NCBI GenBank assembly: GCA_963729275.1
Contig: CAVSNH010000012.1
Location: 1-64,000, forward strand
DNA length: 64,000 bases
Direction of reading: 5' to 3'
Source of the DNA: CAVSNH01 sp963729275
GTDB taxonomy: Bacteria; Actinomycetota; Acidimicrobiia; Acidimicrobiales; RAAP-2
Below the pieces are notes generated by a model. It saw only the letters and a list, made by a program, of their open reading frames with translations. It had not been told where the DNA came from and made no database searches. This document shows positions 6,788-15,084 of the stretch, in pieces (within the stretch, counting starts at the first letter, position 1; every line of letters starts with the position of its first letter). The translations under genes were made by a program, and so were the position numbers.

Positions 6788-9379
6788 GTGGCGACTCTAG
6801 GCCGGGCTGGTTGGCTGTCTGCTCCCTGCTCAGCGGGACGACGGCCGGAAGGACCGGCGGCCGCGAGCCCACCGGGGCCGTGCCTGGGCTCTCCTGGGCT
6901 AGGGGGCGATTCCAACTGTGCGCTCACCGCCTCTAACCTGACCCGGATCGAGCGCAGCGGACCCCCCCGCCAACGGCGGCAACCTCGACCTCCGGCAGCG
7001 CATCGGCGCGCCCGGACACCTGGCGCGCTCACGCTACTTGCCGCCACTCTGGTCGTCTCCTTCCTGACCATCGGAACGGTCACCACGAGGGCCGGCGCAA
7101 GCCCCCGGTCGGCGGCGCCCTCCCGAGGAAAGGCAGCTTCGTCACGGTCGTCACGGTCGTCACGGTCGTCACCGTTTGCGGGATGGGCCCTCCCGAGCGT
7201 TGTCGGGCAGTTGGCCGGGGCCACCCAGACCTGGAGCGTCAACGCCCTTCCGGACGTGGGCCAGCCCATCGCCCTCTCGTCACCGGTGCCCGCTGACCTC
7301 GGTGGCACACCCTCGGTCGTGGTCGGCGACCGACGTGGCTATCTCTATGCCTATGCCTTGGCCACCGGCAACCCAGTCGCCGGGTGGCCGACCACCAATG
7401 GGAGCGGCCCCATCGACTCGACTCCGTCCGTGGTCAACGCCGGCGGCCAGGCGAGCAGCATCCTGGTTGGCTCGGGCGACGACGAGGACCCGACCACTGG
7501 CGGCTACCAGGCCTACGGCCCGTCCGGCCGGGAGCAGTGGTTCGCCCCTCCGGTCAATCCGTCGAGCGACACGTCACCGGCGGTCGGCGTGCAGGCGGGC
7601 ATCTCCGTCGGCACGCTGCAGGGGCAGACGGCAGCCGTGGCTGGTTCGCTGGGCCAGGTCTCCTATGCCCGCAACGCGGCGAACGGATCGCCGCTCACCG
7701 GTTGGCCGTTCCTCAACACCGACAGCACGCATTCGACGGCCGCCTTGGCCGACCTGTACGGCACCGGTCAGAACGAGATCATCGTCGGTGGCGACCAGAG
7801 CGCCGGGTACGGTGCCGGCCAGACCTACACCGACGGCGGGCATCTCCGGATCCTGACCCAATCGGGCAATCAGATCTGTCGAGCCAACACCAACCAGGTC
7901 ATCGACTCCTCACCGGCCGTGGGCGGCTTTCTTTTTGGGGGGGCCACCGGTGAGGTCGTCGGCACGGGAACCTTCTTCGCCGGGGCCTCGGACACCGACA
8001 CGGTGAAGGCCTACGGCACCCACTGCAACCTGGCGTGGTCGGCGCGGCTCGACGGGAGCACCTACTCCTCGCCGGCTCTCTCCGATGTGCTCAACAACGG
8101 TCAATTGCAGGTCATCGAGGGAACCGACCAGGGCGCCGGCCAATCGGGCTCGCTCTACGTGCTCAACGGCGCAACCGGCCAGACGTTGTGCGAGGCACCG
8201 GACATCGGCCGGGTCATCGGCTCGGTGGTCACCGCCAACCTTAAGGGTACCGGCAACGACATCCTCGTCCCCACCATCGGCGCTCCCGGTGTCTCCGTTC
8301 GCATCTTCAACGGGTCCTGTGCCGAGATCGGCGACCTGACCCCGACGGGAACCGCCCCCCTGGTGGGTCTGCAGAACGCCCCACTGGTGACCGATGATCC
8401 CAACGGCAGCGTCGGCATCACCCTGGCCGGTTACACGGCTTCCAACCAGAGCCCGGCCGGCGTCGGGGAGATCGTCCACTTCGAGATCACCGGCTCGGAC
8501 GGGGCCCTCGCCATCAGTGGCTCGGCGTGGCCCATGTTCCATCACGACGCCCAGCTGACCGGCAACGCCGGCGGCACCACCCCAGGGGGCTCGGTGCCTG
8601 GATGCCAGGTGCCGTCGGCCGCCCTCACTGGCTACAACTTGGTGGCAGCCGACGGCGGCATCTTCTCCTTCCCCGGAAATGCCATGCCCTTCTGCGGGTC
8701 GACCGGTGGGATGCACTTGAACGCCCCCATCGTGGGCATGGCCATGGCCCCGGCCACCGGCGGTTATTGGTTGGTGGCAGCCGACGGCGGCATCTTCGCC
8801 TACGGGGGCGCGGGGTTCTACGGGTCGACCGGCGGCATGCACTTGAACGCCCCCATGGTGGGCATGGCCGCCACCCCCGACGGCCGGGGTTATTGGTTGG
8901 TGGCAGCCGACGGTGGCATCTTCGCCTTCGGTGACGCGGGCTTCTACGGGTCGATGGGAGGCCAGCACCTCAATAAGCCCATTGTCGGCATGGCCGCGTC
9001 GGCCGACGGGCTCGGCTATCGGCTGGTGGCGTCGGACGGTGGCATCTTCGCCTTCGGTGACGCCCTCTTCTTCGGCTCGACCGGTGGGCACCACCTCAAC
9101 GCACCCATCGTTGCCACCGTCACCGATACCAACACCGGCGGGTATTGGCTCGTCGCCTCCGACGGGGGTGTCTTCTCCTATGGCGGCGCGCCCTTCTACG
9201 GATCGATGGGCGGCCAGCACCTCAACCGACCCATCGTCGGGATGGCCGAGACGGACGACGGGAGTGGCTACCGACTGGTGGCGTCGGACGGGGGCCTCTT
9301 CTCGTTCGGCGCCCCCTTCTACGGCTCCACCGGTGGCATCCGACTCAACGCGCCGGTGGTGGGGATGGCCGGTTTCTGA
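6788..9379 (+). CDS. Secreted FG-GAP/VCBS-like protein with six 42-aa repeats
   Basis: The 863-residue frame (GTG start uncertain) has an Arg/Pro-rich lead and one hydrophobic segment (LTLLAATLVVSFLTIG) about 80 residues in. A Ser/Arg repeat follows, then ~450 residues of VCBS/FG-GAP-like propeller sequence with phrases such as SVVVGDRRGYLYAY and GSGDDEDP, closing with WPMFHHDAQLTG. The C-terminus (8630-9376) holds six ~42-aa units of the type GYWLVAADGGIFAFGDAGFYGS, probably a second six-bladed propeller. No convincing start lies close to the hydrophobic segment, so a frameshift near the C7 run at 6962 or a non-standard start is possible. It is predicted exported. Function is unknown; a surface-binding role is inferred. 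Confidence 0.75.
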   Translation: MATLGRAGWLSAPCSAGRRPEGPAAASPPGPCLGSPGLGGDSNCALTASNLTRIERSGPPRQRRQPRPPAAHRRARTPGALTLLAATLVVSFLTIGTVTTRAGASPRSAAPSRGKAASSRSSRSSRSSPFAGWALPSVVGQLAGATQTWSVNALPDVGQPIALSSPVPADLGGTPSVVVGDRRGYLYAYALATGNPVAGWPTTNGSGPIDSTPSVVNAGGQASSILVGSGDDEDPTTGGYQAYGPSGREQWFAPPVNPSSDTSPAVGVQAGISVGTLQGQTAAVAGSLGQVSYARNAANGSPLTGWPFLNTDSTHSTAALADLYGTGQNEIIVGGDQSAGYGAGQTYTDGGHLRILTQSGNQICRANTNQVIDSSPAVGGFLFGGATGEVVGTGTFFAGASDTDTVKAYGTHCNLAWSARLDGSTYSSPALSDVLNNGQLQVIEGTDQGAGQSGSLYVLNGATGQTLCEAPDIGRVIGSVVTANLKGTGNDILVPTIGAPGVSVRIFNGSCAEIGDLTPTGTAPLVGLQNAPLVTDDPNGSVGITLAGYTASNQSPAGVGEIVHFEITGSDGALAISGSAWPMFHHDAQLTGNAGGTTPGGSVPGCQVPSAALTGYNLVAADGGIFSFPGNAMPFCGSTGGMHLNAPIVGMAMAPATGGYWLVAADGGIFAYGGAGFYGSTGGMHLNAPMVGMAATPDGRGYWLVAADGGIFAFGDAGFYGSMGGQHLNKPIVGMAASADGLGYRLVASDGGIFAFGDALFFGSTGGHHLNAPIVATVTDTNTGGYWLVASDGGVFSYGGAPFYGSMGGQHLNRPIVGMAETDDGSGYRLVASDGGLFSFGAPFYGSTGGIRLNAPVVGMAGF
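6794..6799 (-). promoter_or_regulatory. -10 element (TAGAGT) of ilvA
   Basis: Minus-strand TAGAGT ends 8 nt before the chosen ATG of ilvA. This supports the shorter start. Confidence 0.4.
7141..7172 (+). repeat. In-frame 9-bp tandem repeat
   Basis: GTCACGGTC is repeated three times plus a partial copy and encodes Ser-Arg-Ser units in the linker after the hydrophobic segment. Confidence 0.85.
8630..9376 (+). repeat. Six ~126-bp coding repeats
   Basis: Six direct repeats encode 41-42-residue units with the shared core LVAxDGGIFxxG, (F/M)YGS(T/M)GG and LNxPIVGMA. Nearly identical units recur in the minus-strand gene at 46949-48598. Confidence 0.9.
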
Positions 9380-9405
9380 CCCTGGGCGGTCGCGGGGGAC
9401 TTGCG

Positions 9406-9411
9406 TAGACT
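9406..9411 (+). promoter_or_regulatory. -10 element (TAGACT) of parA-like gene
   Basis: TAGACT, six bases, then ATG: textbook leaderless spacing. Confidence 0.5.
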
Positions 9412-9417
9412 CCCCAC

Positions 9418-10203
9418 ATGACTGAGGTCCTGGCCGTGGCCAACCAGAAGGGTGGCGTGGCCAAGACCACCACCGTCCATTCGCTCGGAGTGGCCTTCGC
9501 CGAGCTCGGTCGCCGCACGTTGCTCGTCGACCTCGACCCCCAGGCATGCCTCACGTTCTCGCTCGGCTTCGACCCTGACGCGCTGGGGCGCTCGCTCCAC
9601 GACGTGTTCGTACGCCGCGACGGCATCGCCGAGGTGACTCGGGCCGTTCCCGGCGTGGCCGGCCTCGACCTCGTGCCGGCCACCATCGACCTGGCCGGCT
9701 CGGAGGTGCACCTGCTGACCAGGACCGGCCGGGAGCACGTGCTGCAACGGGCGCTCGAACCCGTGCGGGCCAATTACGACCTGGTCCTGGTGGACTGTCC
9801 TCCCTCCCTCGGGATCCTCACCATCAACGGGCTGACCGCCGCCGACGCGGTGATCATCCCGCTGCAGTGCGAGGCGCTCTCCCACCGGGGTGTCGGACAG
9901 CTGCTCGAGACCATCGAGGACGTCCGCGCCTTCGCCAATGCGCAGCTGCAGGTGCGGGGGATCGTGGCCACCATGTACGACGACCGCACCCGGCATTCCC
10001 GGCACATCATCGAGGAAGTCGAGTCCCGCTACGGGATTCCCGTCCTCCAGCCGCCGGTTCGCAAGTCCATTCGTTTCGCCGAGGCGCCTGCCCGAGGCAA
10101 GTCGATCCTCCAGCACGCACCGGACTCGCCCGGTGCCGTCGCCTACCGTGCCCTGGCGGGCGCCCTGCTCGAGCCGGACGTGGTCGTCGGCACGCATCCC
10201 TAG
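9418..10203 (+). CDS. ParA/Soj-family ATPase
   Basis: The 261-residue product is a deviant-Walker ATPase. The signature lysine and P-loop are in NQKGGVAKTTTVHSLG, the A' motif is LLVDLDPQACLT, and the Walker B is LVLVDCPPSLG. The C-terminal helix region carries HSRHIIEEV and SIRFAEAPARGKSI, as in chromosome-type ParA. These proteins position DNA or other cargo in the cell through ATP-dependent dimerisation. No ParB or parS-like gene is adjacent. Instead the stop codon overlaps the start of a zinc-ribbon gene (TAGTG), so the two are translationally linked. It is therefore probably an orphan ParA that positions something other than the origin. Confidence 0.85.
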   Translation: MTEVLAVANQKGGVAKTTTVHSLGVAFAELGRRTLLVDLDPQACLTFSLGFDPDALGRSLHDVFVRRDGIAEVTRAVPGVAGLDLVPATIDLAGSEVHLLTRTGREHVLQRALEPVRANYDLVLVDCPPSLGILTINGLTAADAVIIPLQCEALSHRGVGQLLETIEDVRAFANAQLQVRGIVATMYDDRTRHSRHIIEEVESRYGIPVLQPPVRKSIRFAEAPARGKSILQHAPDSPGAVAYRALAGALLEPDVVVGTHP

Positions 10204-10664
10204 TGGCCGGACGGAAGGACCCACCGGACCCGCTCGGAAAGCGGGCCCTGTTCTGGTTGCCCATCGAGGAGCCGGATGTGCCGCCGGCCAGGATCCGCCG
10301 CTGGCCCTTCGCTCCGGGTCGAGGCTCCGACGCCGGGACCAGCACCACGGGCAAGCGAGCCTTCTACACGACGCCGACGGACGGGGGCCACCGCCCGGCA
10401 ACCACCACGGCGGCAGGGAACCCTCAGGATCCCGCCGGCGCTCCCGATCCGCGTCGGGCGCTCGAGACGAAGAGCGGGACTGGGCGGGGCCTTTTCGCCG
10501 TTCGCTGCTCGTCGTGTGAATCGGTGACCGCTGTCGGTCTGCTCGAGCTCGTCGCCCTGCACACGCCGTTCACCGCCTTCGTCCCCCTCCGCCGCTTCGA
10601 CCATTGGATGCGGTGCCCTGCGTGCCGTCGCCGTACGTGGGCCGGTGTGACGCTGACCCGATGA
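10203..10664 (+). CDS. Small zinc-ribbon protein coupled to ParA
   Basis: The GTG start shares its G with the TAG stop of the ParA gene. The 153-residue product opens with a basic stretch (KRALFWLP), continues through a disordered Thr/Pro/Gly-rich middle, and ends in a compact domain with two Cys pairs, VRCSSCESV and MRCPACRRRTW, ~40 residues apart. That arrangement would bind one zinc ion. Between the pairs lies a hydrophobic helix (VGLLELVALHTPF). I do not recognise a named family. The tight overlap argues that it is the functional partner or adaptor of the ParA protein. Confidence 0.65.
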   Translation: MAGRKDPPDPLGKRALFWLPIEEPDVPPARIRRWPFAPGRGSDAGTSTTGKRAFYTTPTDGGHRPATTTAAGNPQDPAGAPDPRRALETKSGTGRGLFAVRCSSCESVTAVGLLELVALHTPFTAFVPLRRFDHWMRCPACRRRTWAGVTLTR

Positions 10665-10671
10665 TCCAGCG

Positions 10672-11364
10672 TTGACGGCCCTGGTCGGAGCCGTCGACCT
10701 CGGCGCGCTGGTGGCGGCGGCCGGATCGCACCCGGGCGGGATCGAAGGTTGGCTGCTCCACTTCCGGGGGCTGCCGGCCTATGCCCTTGTCGGCTCGCTG
10801 GCCTTCGCCGAGGCGGCCCTCATGGTCGGGTTCGTCGTCCCCGGCGAGACGGCGGTGGTGGCGGGTGGCGTCTTGGCTGGGCTCGGCCGGGTCGATCTCG
10901 AGCTCATGATGGCGGTGGTCGTGGTCTGCGCCATCGTCGGCGATTCGGTCGGCTACGAGGTGGGGAAGCTCTCAGGTCCGTGGCTGTTGGCCCGGCGACC
11001 GCTCATGGGCCGCCGCGCTGTCGCTCGAACCATGGCCATGCTCGAGCACTACGGGGGACCAGCCGTCTTCCTGGGCCGGTTCCTGGCCTTCGCCCGGGCG
11101 GTGATCCCCGGTCTGGCCGGCATGAGCGGGGTGCCCTACCGCACGTTCCTCTTCTACAACGCCATGGGCGCGATCATCTGGGGTGTCGGCTACACCCTGC
11201 TCGGCTACGTCGTCGGGGTTTCCTTCGGCCGGATCCTGGAGTCGGTCGGACTCTGGTCGTTCGCCGTCGTGGGCGCTGTCGTGCTGGTCGCCTTTGGCTC
11301 GTGGTGGTGGCTCCACCGACGCGAACGGCGTGCGTCCGGAAGCGGTCAACCCTCGAACAAGTAG
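10672..11364 (+). CDS. DedA/VTT-family membrane protein
   Basis: The 230-residue product has the DedA/SNARE-associated (VTT) layout. A first membrane region carries GFVVPGETAVVAGG, matching the family's conserved (F/Y)xxxR-type re-entrant loop region. It is followed by GDSVGYEVGKLSGPWLL, then FLGRFLAFARAVIPGLAGMS, the most characteristic DedA stretch, and two C-terminal membrane helices. DedA proteins are lipid scramblase-like and proton-dependent, linked to undecaprenyl-phosphate or phospholipid recycling (family knowledge). The start is TTG, 8 bp after the zinc-ribbon stop. Its end overlaps the convergent metallo-hydrolase gene by 19 bp. Confidence 0.85.
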   Translation: MTALVGAVDLGALVAAAGSHPGGIEGWLLHFRGLPAYALVGSLAFAEAALMVGFVVPGETAVVAGGVLAGLGRVDLELMMAVVVVCAIVGDSVGYEVGKLSGPWLLARRPLMGRRAVARTMAMLEHYGGPAVFLGRFLAFARAVIPGLAGMSGVPYRTFLFYNAMGAIIWGVGYTLLGYVVGVSFGRILESVGLWSFAVVGAVVLVAFGSWWWLHRRERRASGSGQPSNK

Positions 11365-12395
11365 AAGCGGGCCGGAAGCGTGCCCTCTCGGCGGATCCGA
11401 TCCTCGAGCTCGAGCACGACCAGGTGGGCCAGTGTCTCGCCGTTGGCCTGTCGTTGCATGAACGATTCGATCTCGTCCCACGGTCGTGACCAGTGCAGCC
11501 GGAGCGTGATGTCCCAAGCCGTAGAGCCGGGGTGGTCGCCTAACACCTGCTCGATCTCCTCGAGCCGGTTGGCATGATGGGTGATGATCTCGTCGACCCG
11601 GCTCTCGAGATCGGAGAAGCGGTACTCATGGGCCGGGAGGACCTCCTCGGCATCAAGGCGCTGCACCTTGCGCAGCGAATCGAGATAGTCGCCGAGCGGA
11701 TTGACGAACTGCTGCGCGTGTACGGCGATGTTCGGGGTGATGCGGGGCAGGATGTGGTCGCCCGAGAGGAGCAGATGTCGGTCCGCGCTGTAGAAGCAGG
11801 TGTGGCCGGGCGAATGACCGGGCGTCCAAATGGTCCGCAGGGTGCATCCCGGCAGTCGGATGTCACCACCGTCCTCGAAGAGGACGTCGGGCACGGCCAT
11901 GGTGACCATCGACTTGAGGAACATCGAGGCCAGCGTGAGGTCGGGCAGCTTGTCCTCCGGCACTCCGGCGTCGGTCATCAGGCGCTCCATGTCCTCCACC
12001 AGTTGGTCGGTGTTCCCATAGCGGGACTCGAGCATGACGGCGTCAGCCGGGTGGAGGCCGATCCAGGCTCCTGACGCCTCTCGGACCCTTCCGGCCAAGC
12101 CGTAATGGTCAGGATGGATATGGGTGACCAGGACGGCCTGCACGTCGGTGATGCTGCCGCCGGCTGTGGCCAGGCCATCGGAGAGGGACTGGAAGGCGGC
12201 GTCGGTGTTCCATCCTGCGTCGACCAACGCCACCCCGCCCCCGTCGAGCTCGAAGGCGTACACGAGCACGTAGCGCAAGGGATTGTTGGGGATGGGAACG
12301 GGGATCGACCACAACCCAGGACGGACCTGCTCGACTGGAGGAAGGATCTTCTCGTCCCAGGCGGTCTTCTGACGCGTCCCGGTGATCACCACCAT
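11346..12395 (-). CDS. Metallo-beta-lactamase-fold hydrolase
   Basis: The 349-residue product carries the MBL metal motif THIHPDHYGLAG, then TPGHSPGHTCFY and LLSGDHILPRI, which supply the remaining His/Asp ligands of a binuclear centre. A C-terminal helical extension (residues ~250-349) has EVLPAHEYRFSDLESRVDEI, as in MBL-fold thioesterase/glyoxalase-like proteins. A hydrolytic role on a thioester or similar ester is likely; the substrate is unknown. I chose the ATG giving MVVITGTRQK because TACCGT sits 7 nt upstream and the longer frame to 12557 has no family-like residues. It converges on and overlaps the DedA gene by 19 bp. Confidence 0.85.
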   Translation of the reverse strand: MVVITGTRQKTAWDEKILPPVEQVRPGLWSIPVPIPNNPLRYVLVYAFELDGGGVALVDAGWNTDAAFQSLSDGLATAGGSITDVQAVLVTHIHPDHYGLAGRVREASGAWIGLHPADAVMLESRYGNTDQLVEDMERLMTDAGVPEDKLPDLTLASMFLKSMVTMAVPDVLFEDGGDIRLPGCTLRTIWTPGHSPGHTCFYSADRHLLLSGDHILPRITPNIAVHAQQFVNPLGDYLDSLRKVQRLDAEEVLPAHEYRFSDLESRVDEIITHHANRLEEIEQVLGDHPGSTAWDITLRLHWSRPWDEIESFMQRQANGETLAHLVVLELEDRIRREGTLPARFYLFEG

Positions 12396-12402
12396 CGGGG
12401 GC

Positions 12403-12408
12403 ACGGTA
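12403..12408 (-). promoter_or_regulatory. -10 element (TACCGT) of the MBL-fold gene
   Basis: Minus-strand TACCGT, 7 nt, then the chosen ATG. Confidence 0.4.
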
Positions 12409-12643
12409 CTCGGAGGGCACGGTCCTGAGCACACCCGGCCACCACGTGCGTGGCGCGCGGTTCCACGGTGACGACCGTTGAGCGAGGCAGGATCCTTGTT
12501 CACCGCCCGGTGACTGCCTACCATGACCAGGCAATGACGGAGTCCCGGCTGGTCCAAGCAGGGACGATCCGCGTCGGGGGAGCGTCCGCGGCACCCGCGA
12601 AGCGGTCGACGGCCCCTCCGGGGGGATCGACGGCGGCGACACG

Positions 12644-14389
12644 GTGAGCAAACGGTCAGGACCGGCTCCGCAGCGCACGCGAGTGCCGGGCCGTGAACAG
12701 ATGGCCCGGGTGGTGTCGTTCTGCCCCGAGGCGTTCATCGAGGTGGATGCGACCGGCATCGTCACCGAGTGGAACCCGCAGGCCGAGGCTCTCTTTGGGT
12801 GGCGACGGGACGAGGTCATGGGCCAGCGGGTGGACGAGACCGTGCTCTCGGGTGGTCTCGCCGGGTACGGCGGGACGGCTCACGTGTTCTCTGACGTTGG
12901 CGGCACCGGAGGGGCGCGGGAAGCGCGTTCTCGGATCTTCGAGTTGCTGACCGGGAACGGCCAACGGGTGGCCGTCGAGGCCCGTGTCTTCGCGCTGGGC
13001 TCGGCGAGGAGCCAGGTGGACGAGCGGGTGGCGGCGTTCCTCCGCCGCCTCGAACCGGCGGAGATGGCGCCCCCGGTCACCTCCGTCGGGCCGATCGGCG
13101 ACCCGTTGACCGGACTGCCGACCCGGGAGCAGTTCGAGGAGCATCTGACCCGAGTCATCGAGCGTGAATCCAATTCGGGATCGGTGGCGGTCGTGCTTCT
13201 CGACCTCGACCGCTTCAAGGCCATCAACCACGCCTGGGGCCGCGACGCCGGTGACGCCGTGCTGGCCATGGTGGCCGGTCGGCTGCGGCGCATCATTGAG
13301 GGCGGTGAGCTCATCGCCCGCTACGGAGGCGACGCGTTTCTGGCTCTCTTCGTGGGGCCGGCCGGCGAGGCCCAGCGGAAAGCCGCTGCCTTTATCGAGC
13401 GGGCCCGTGGGGCACTGGCCGAACCGTTGGCCGTGGACGACACCGAGGTCTTCGTGGAGGTGACCGTGGGGGTCGCCCTCAACACCTTCGGCGTGACCGC
13501 AGCCGCCAACCTTTTGGCCAACGCCGAGGCGGCGATGCACGAGGCCAAGGAGCGAGGTGGCGCCGGCATGGAACTGTTCGGCGAGGGCATCCGGCTGCGG
13601 GCCGTCGACCGGATGGCCACCGAGCACGCCCTGCATCGAGCGCTTGAGCGAGACGAGCTCGTGCTGCACTACCAGCCGGTCATCGAGCTGGACAGCATGG
13701 TGCCGACCGGCGCGGAGGCGTTGATCCGTTGGCACCACCCGGCTCAGGGCTTGCTGGCCCCGAGCCGCTTCATTCCCGTGGCCGAGGAGAGCGGGCTCAT
13801 CTTGCCCATCGGAGCATGGGTCATCGCAGAGGCCTGTGCCCAGCTGCGCTCATGGGACGAGCGCCACCGACCTCTGACCGGGCGATCGATCGACGTCAAT
13901 CTGTCCGCACTGCAGATCGACGATCCACGACTGGTGCGCACCGTCGGTGACGTCCTGGCCCGCACCGGGCTCCCGCCCGAGTGCCTGACCCTCGAGATCA
14001 CCGAGAGCGCCCTCGTGCGCGACCCGTCCGCCGCGCTGGTCGTCATGGGCGCGCTGAAGGACCTGGGCGTGCAGCTGGCCATCGATGACTTCGGGACCGG
14101 TTACTCCTCGCTCAGCCATCTGCAGCGATTCCCGCTCGACGTGCTCAAGGTCGACCGGATGTTCGTGGCCGCACTCCGGGATTCGCCGCAGGCCGACCGG
14201 ATCGTCGCTGCCGTCATCGACCTTGCCCACACCCTCGGCCTACGGGTGGTGGCCGAGGGGGTCGAGACGGTGCTCCAGCTCGAGGCGTTGCGGTCCTTCG
14301 GATGTGACTACGCCCAGGGGCACCTGTTCTCGCCGCCGGTACCGGCCGATGTGCTCGGTCCGCAGCTCACCCTTCCCCTGAGCGCCTGA
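12644..14389 (+). CDS. PAS-GGDEF(degenerate)-EAL cyclic-di-GMP phosphodiesterase
   Basis: The 581-residue cytoplasmic product starts with a PAS domain (residues ~25-90, AFIEVDATGIVTEWNPQAE). A GGDEF domain follows (~150-310, starting DPLTGLPTREQF) and then an EAL domain (~325-575). The cyclase signature reads RYGGDAFLAL: the catalytic Glu of GGDEF is Ala, so cyclase activity is unlikely. The EAL domain keeps its key residues: EALIRWHHP, NLSALQ, LEITES, IDDFGTGYSS, LKVDRMF and VAEGVET. The prediction is a c-di-GMP phosphodiesterase sensed through PAS, with the GGDEF relic possibly binding GTP. The start is GTG. No membrane segment is seen. Confidence 0.9.
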   Translation: MSKRSGPAPQRTRVPGREQMARVVSFCPEAFIEVDATGIVTEWNPQAEALFGWRRDEVMGQRVDETVLSGGLAGYGGTAHVFSDVGGTGGAREARSRIFELLTGNGQRVAVEARVFALGSARSQVDERVAAFLRRLEPAEMAPPVTSVGPIGDPLTGLPTREQFEEHLTRVIERESNSGSVAVVLLDLDRFKAINHAWGRDAGDAVLAMVAGRLRRIIEGGELIARYGGDAFLALFVGPAGEAQRKAAAFIERARGALAEPLAVDDTEVFVEVTVGVALNTFGVTAAANLLANAEAAMHEAKERGGAGMELFGEGIRLRAVDRMATEHALHRALERDELVLHYQPVIELDSMVPTGAEALIRWHHPAQGLLAPSRFIPVAEESGLILPIGAWVIAEACAQLRSWDERHRPLTGRSIDVNLSALQIDDPRLVRTVGDVLARTGLPPECLTLEITESALVRDPSAALVVMGALKDLGVQLAIDDFGTGYSSLSHLQRFPLDVLKVDRMFVAALRDSPQADRIVAAVIDLAHTLGLRVVAEGVETVLQLEALRSFGCDYAQGHLFSPPVPADVLGPQLTLPLSA

Positions 14390-14400
14390 CTCTGCCGGTA

Positions 14401-14419
14401 GGGCCCCGCTTCAGGGCCC
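14401..14419. terminator. Hairpin between convergent genes
   Basis: GGGCCC, 7-nt loop, GGGCCC, lying between the EAL-protein and Nudix genes and reaching into the Nudix C-terminal codons. There is no T-run. Confidence 0.4.
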
Positions 14420-14857
14420 GAGGAGCGGGCTGACGATCGGGACGACGTCGGGGTCGGCCAGTGTCACCTGCGAGAGTTCGACCGCCGACATCCACGCCAG
14501 CGCGGTGTGCTCATGGGGCGCGGCGTTGTACGGCCTGCCGGTCCAGGCGCGTATGTGGAAGAAGGCGACGTCGAAGTCCGGCCCTCGGAGCCGACCGATC
14601 GGCGCGATGCCGTCCGCCGTCGTGTCGATCCCGAGCTCCTCGCGCGCCTCGCGGATCAGGGCCTCTGTTTCGAGCTCTCCGTCCTCCACGTGGCCACCGG
14701 GCAGATCCCATGTGTCGGGAGCCCAGGACTTGCCCGGGCGCCGGTGCACCAGCAGTATTCGGTCGCCCGCCTCCAGCACGGCACTCACGCAATGATGGAA
14801 CGGCGGAGGTGGACGGGATTGGTCGCCGTCAGTACCGGGCCCAGAGTCAGCCGTCAT
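14411..14857 (-). CDS. Nudix hydrolase
   Basis: The 148-residue product contains a complete Nudix box, GGHVEDGELETEALIREAREELGI (residues ~54-77), matching Gx5Ex7REUxEExGU. It is preceded by ILLVHRRPGKSWAPDTWDLP. Nudix enzymes cleave nucleoside diphosphates linked to another group with Mg2+; this compact form resembles MutT/NTP-pyrophosphohydrolase types. The substrate cannot be fixed from sequence. The gene stands alone, convergent with the c-di-GMP phosphodiesterase and followed upstream by tRNA-Pro on the same strand. Confidence 0.9.
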   Translation of the reverse strand: MTADSGPGTDGDQSRPPPPFHHCVSAVLEAGDRILLVHRRPGKSWAPDTWDLPGGHVEDGELETEALIREAREELGIDTTADGIAPIGRLRGPDFDVAFFHIRAWTGRPYNAAPHEHTALAWMSAVELSQVTLADPDVVPIVSPLLGP

Positions 14858-15006
14858 GGTCGGGGTCAGTCGTCCGCTGAGTAGGTGTACTCGTCCACCG
14901 GGGTGATGGCGGCTCGTTCCCGACCGGTTGGTCTTGCGTCACCTGCACCAGGCAGGACCCAGCCGACGTTCTGGCAGCCGCCGGGTCGGTTGGTTGGACA
15001 GTCGGT

Positions 15007-15084
15007 TGGTCGGGAAGGCGGGATTTGAACCCGCGACCTCCTGCTCCCAAAGCAGGCACGCTAACCAAGCTGCGCCACTTCCCG
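15007..15084 (-). tRNA. tRNA-Pro (anticodon TGG)
   Basis: Read on the minus strand, the 7-bp acceptor stem CGGGAAG/CTTCCCG encloses a D-arm with GCTTGGTTAGC, an anticodon stem CCTGC/GCAGG with loop TTTGGGA (anticodon TGG, reading CCA and related Pro codons), and a T-arm with GGGTTCAAATCCC. The discriminator is A and a genomic CCA follows. C1:G72 and A73 are typical of bacterial tRNA-Pro. Confidence 0.97.

Noticed and set aside
7910..9547. 545-codon minus-strand frame over the repeat protein
   Set aside because: Antisense of the propeller repeats; repetition in the translation comes from the plus-strand units.
10672..11364. DedA gene as a third partner of ParA
   Set aside because: It follows by 8 bp, but DedA proteins are general lipid-handling proteins; no evidence links it to the ParA/zinc-ribbon pair beyond proximity.
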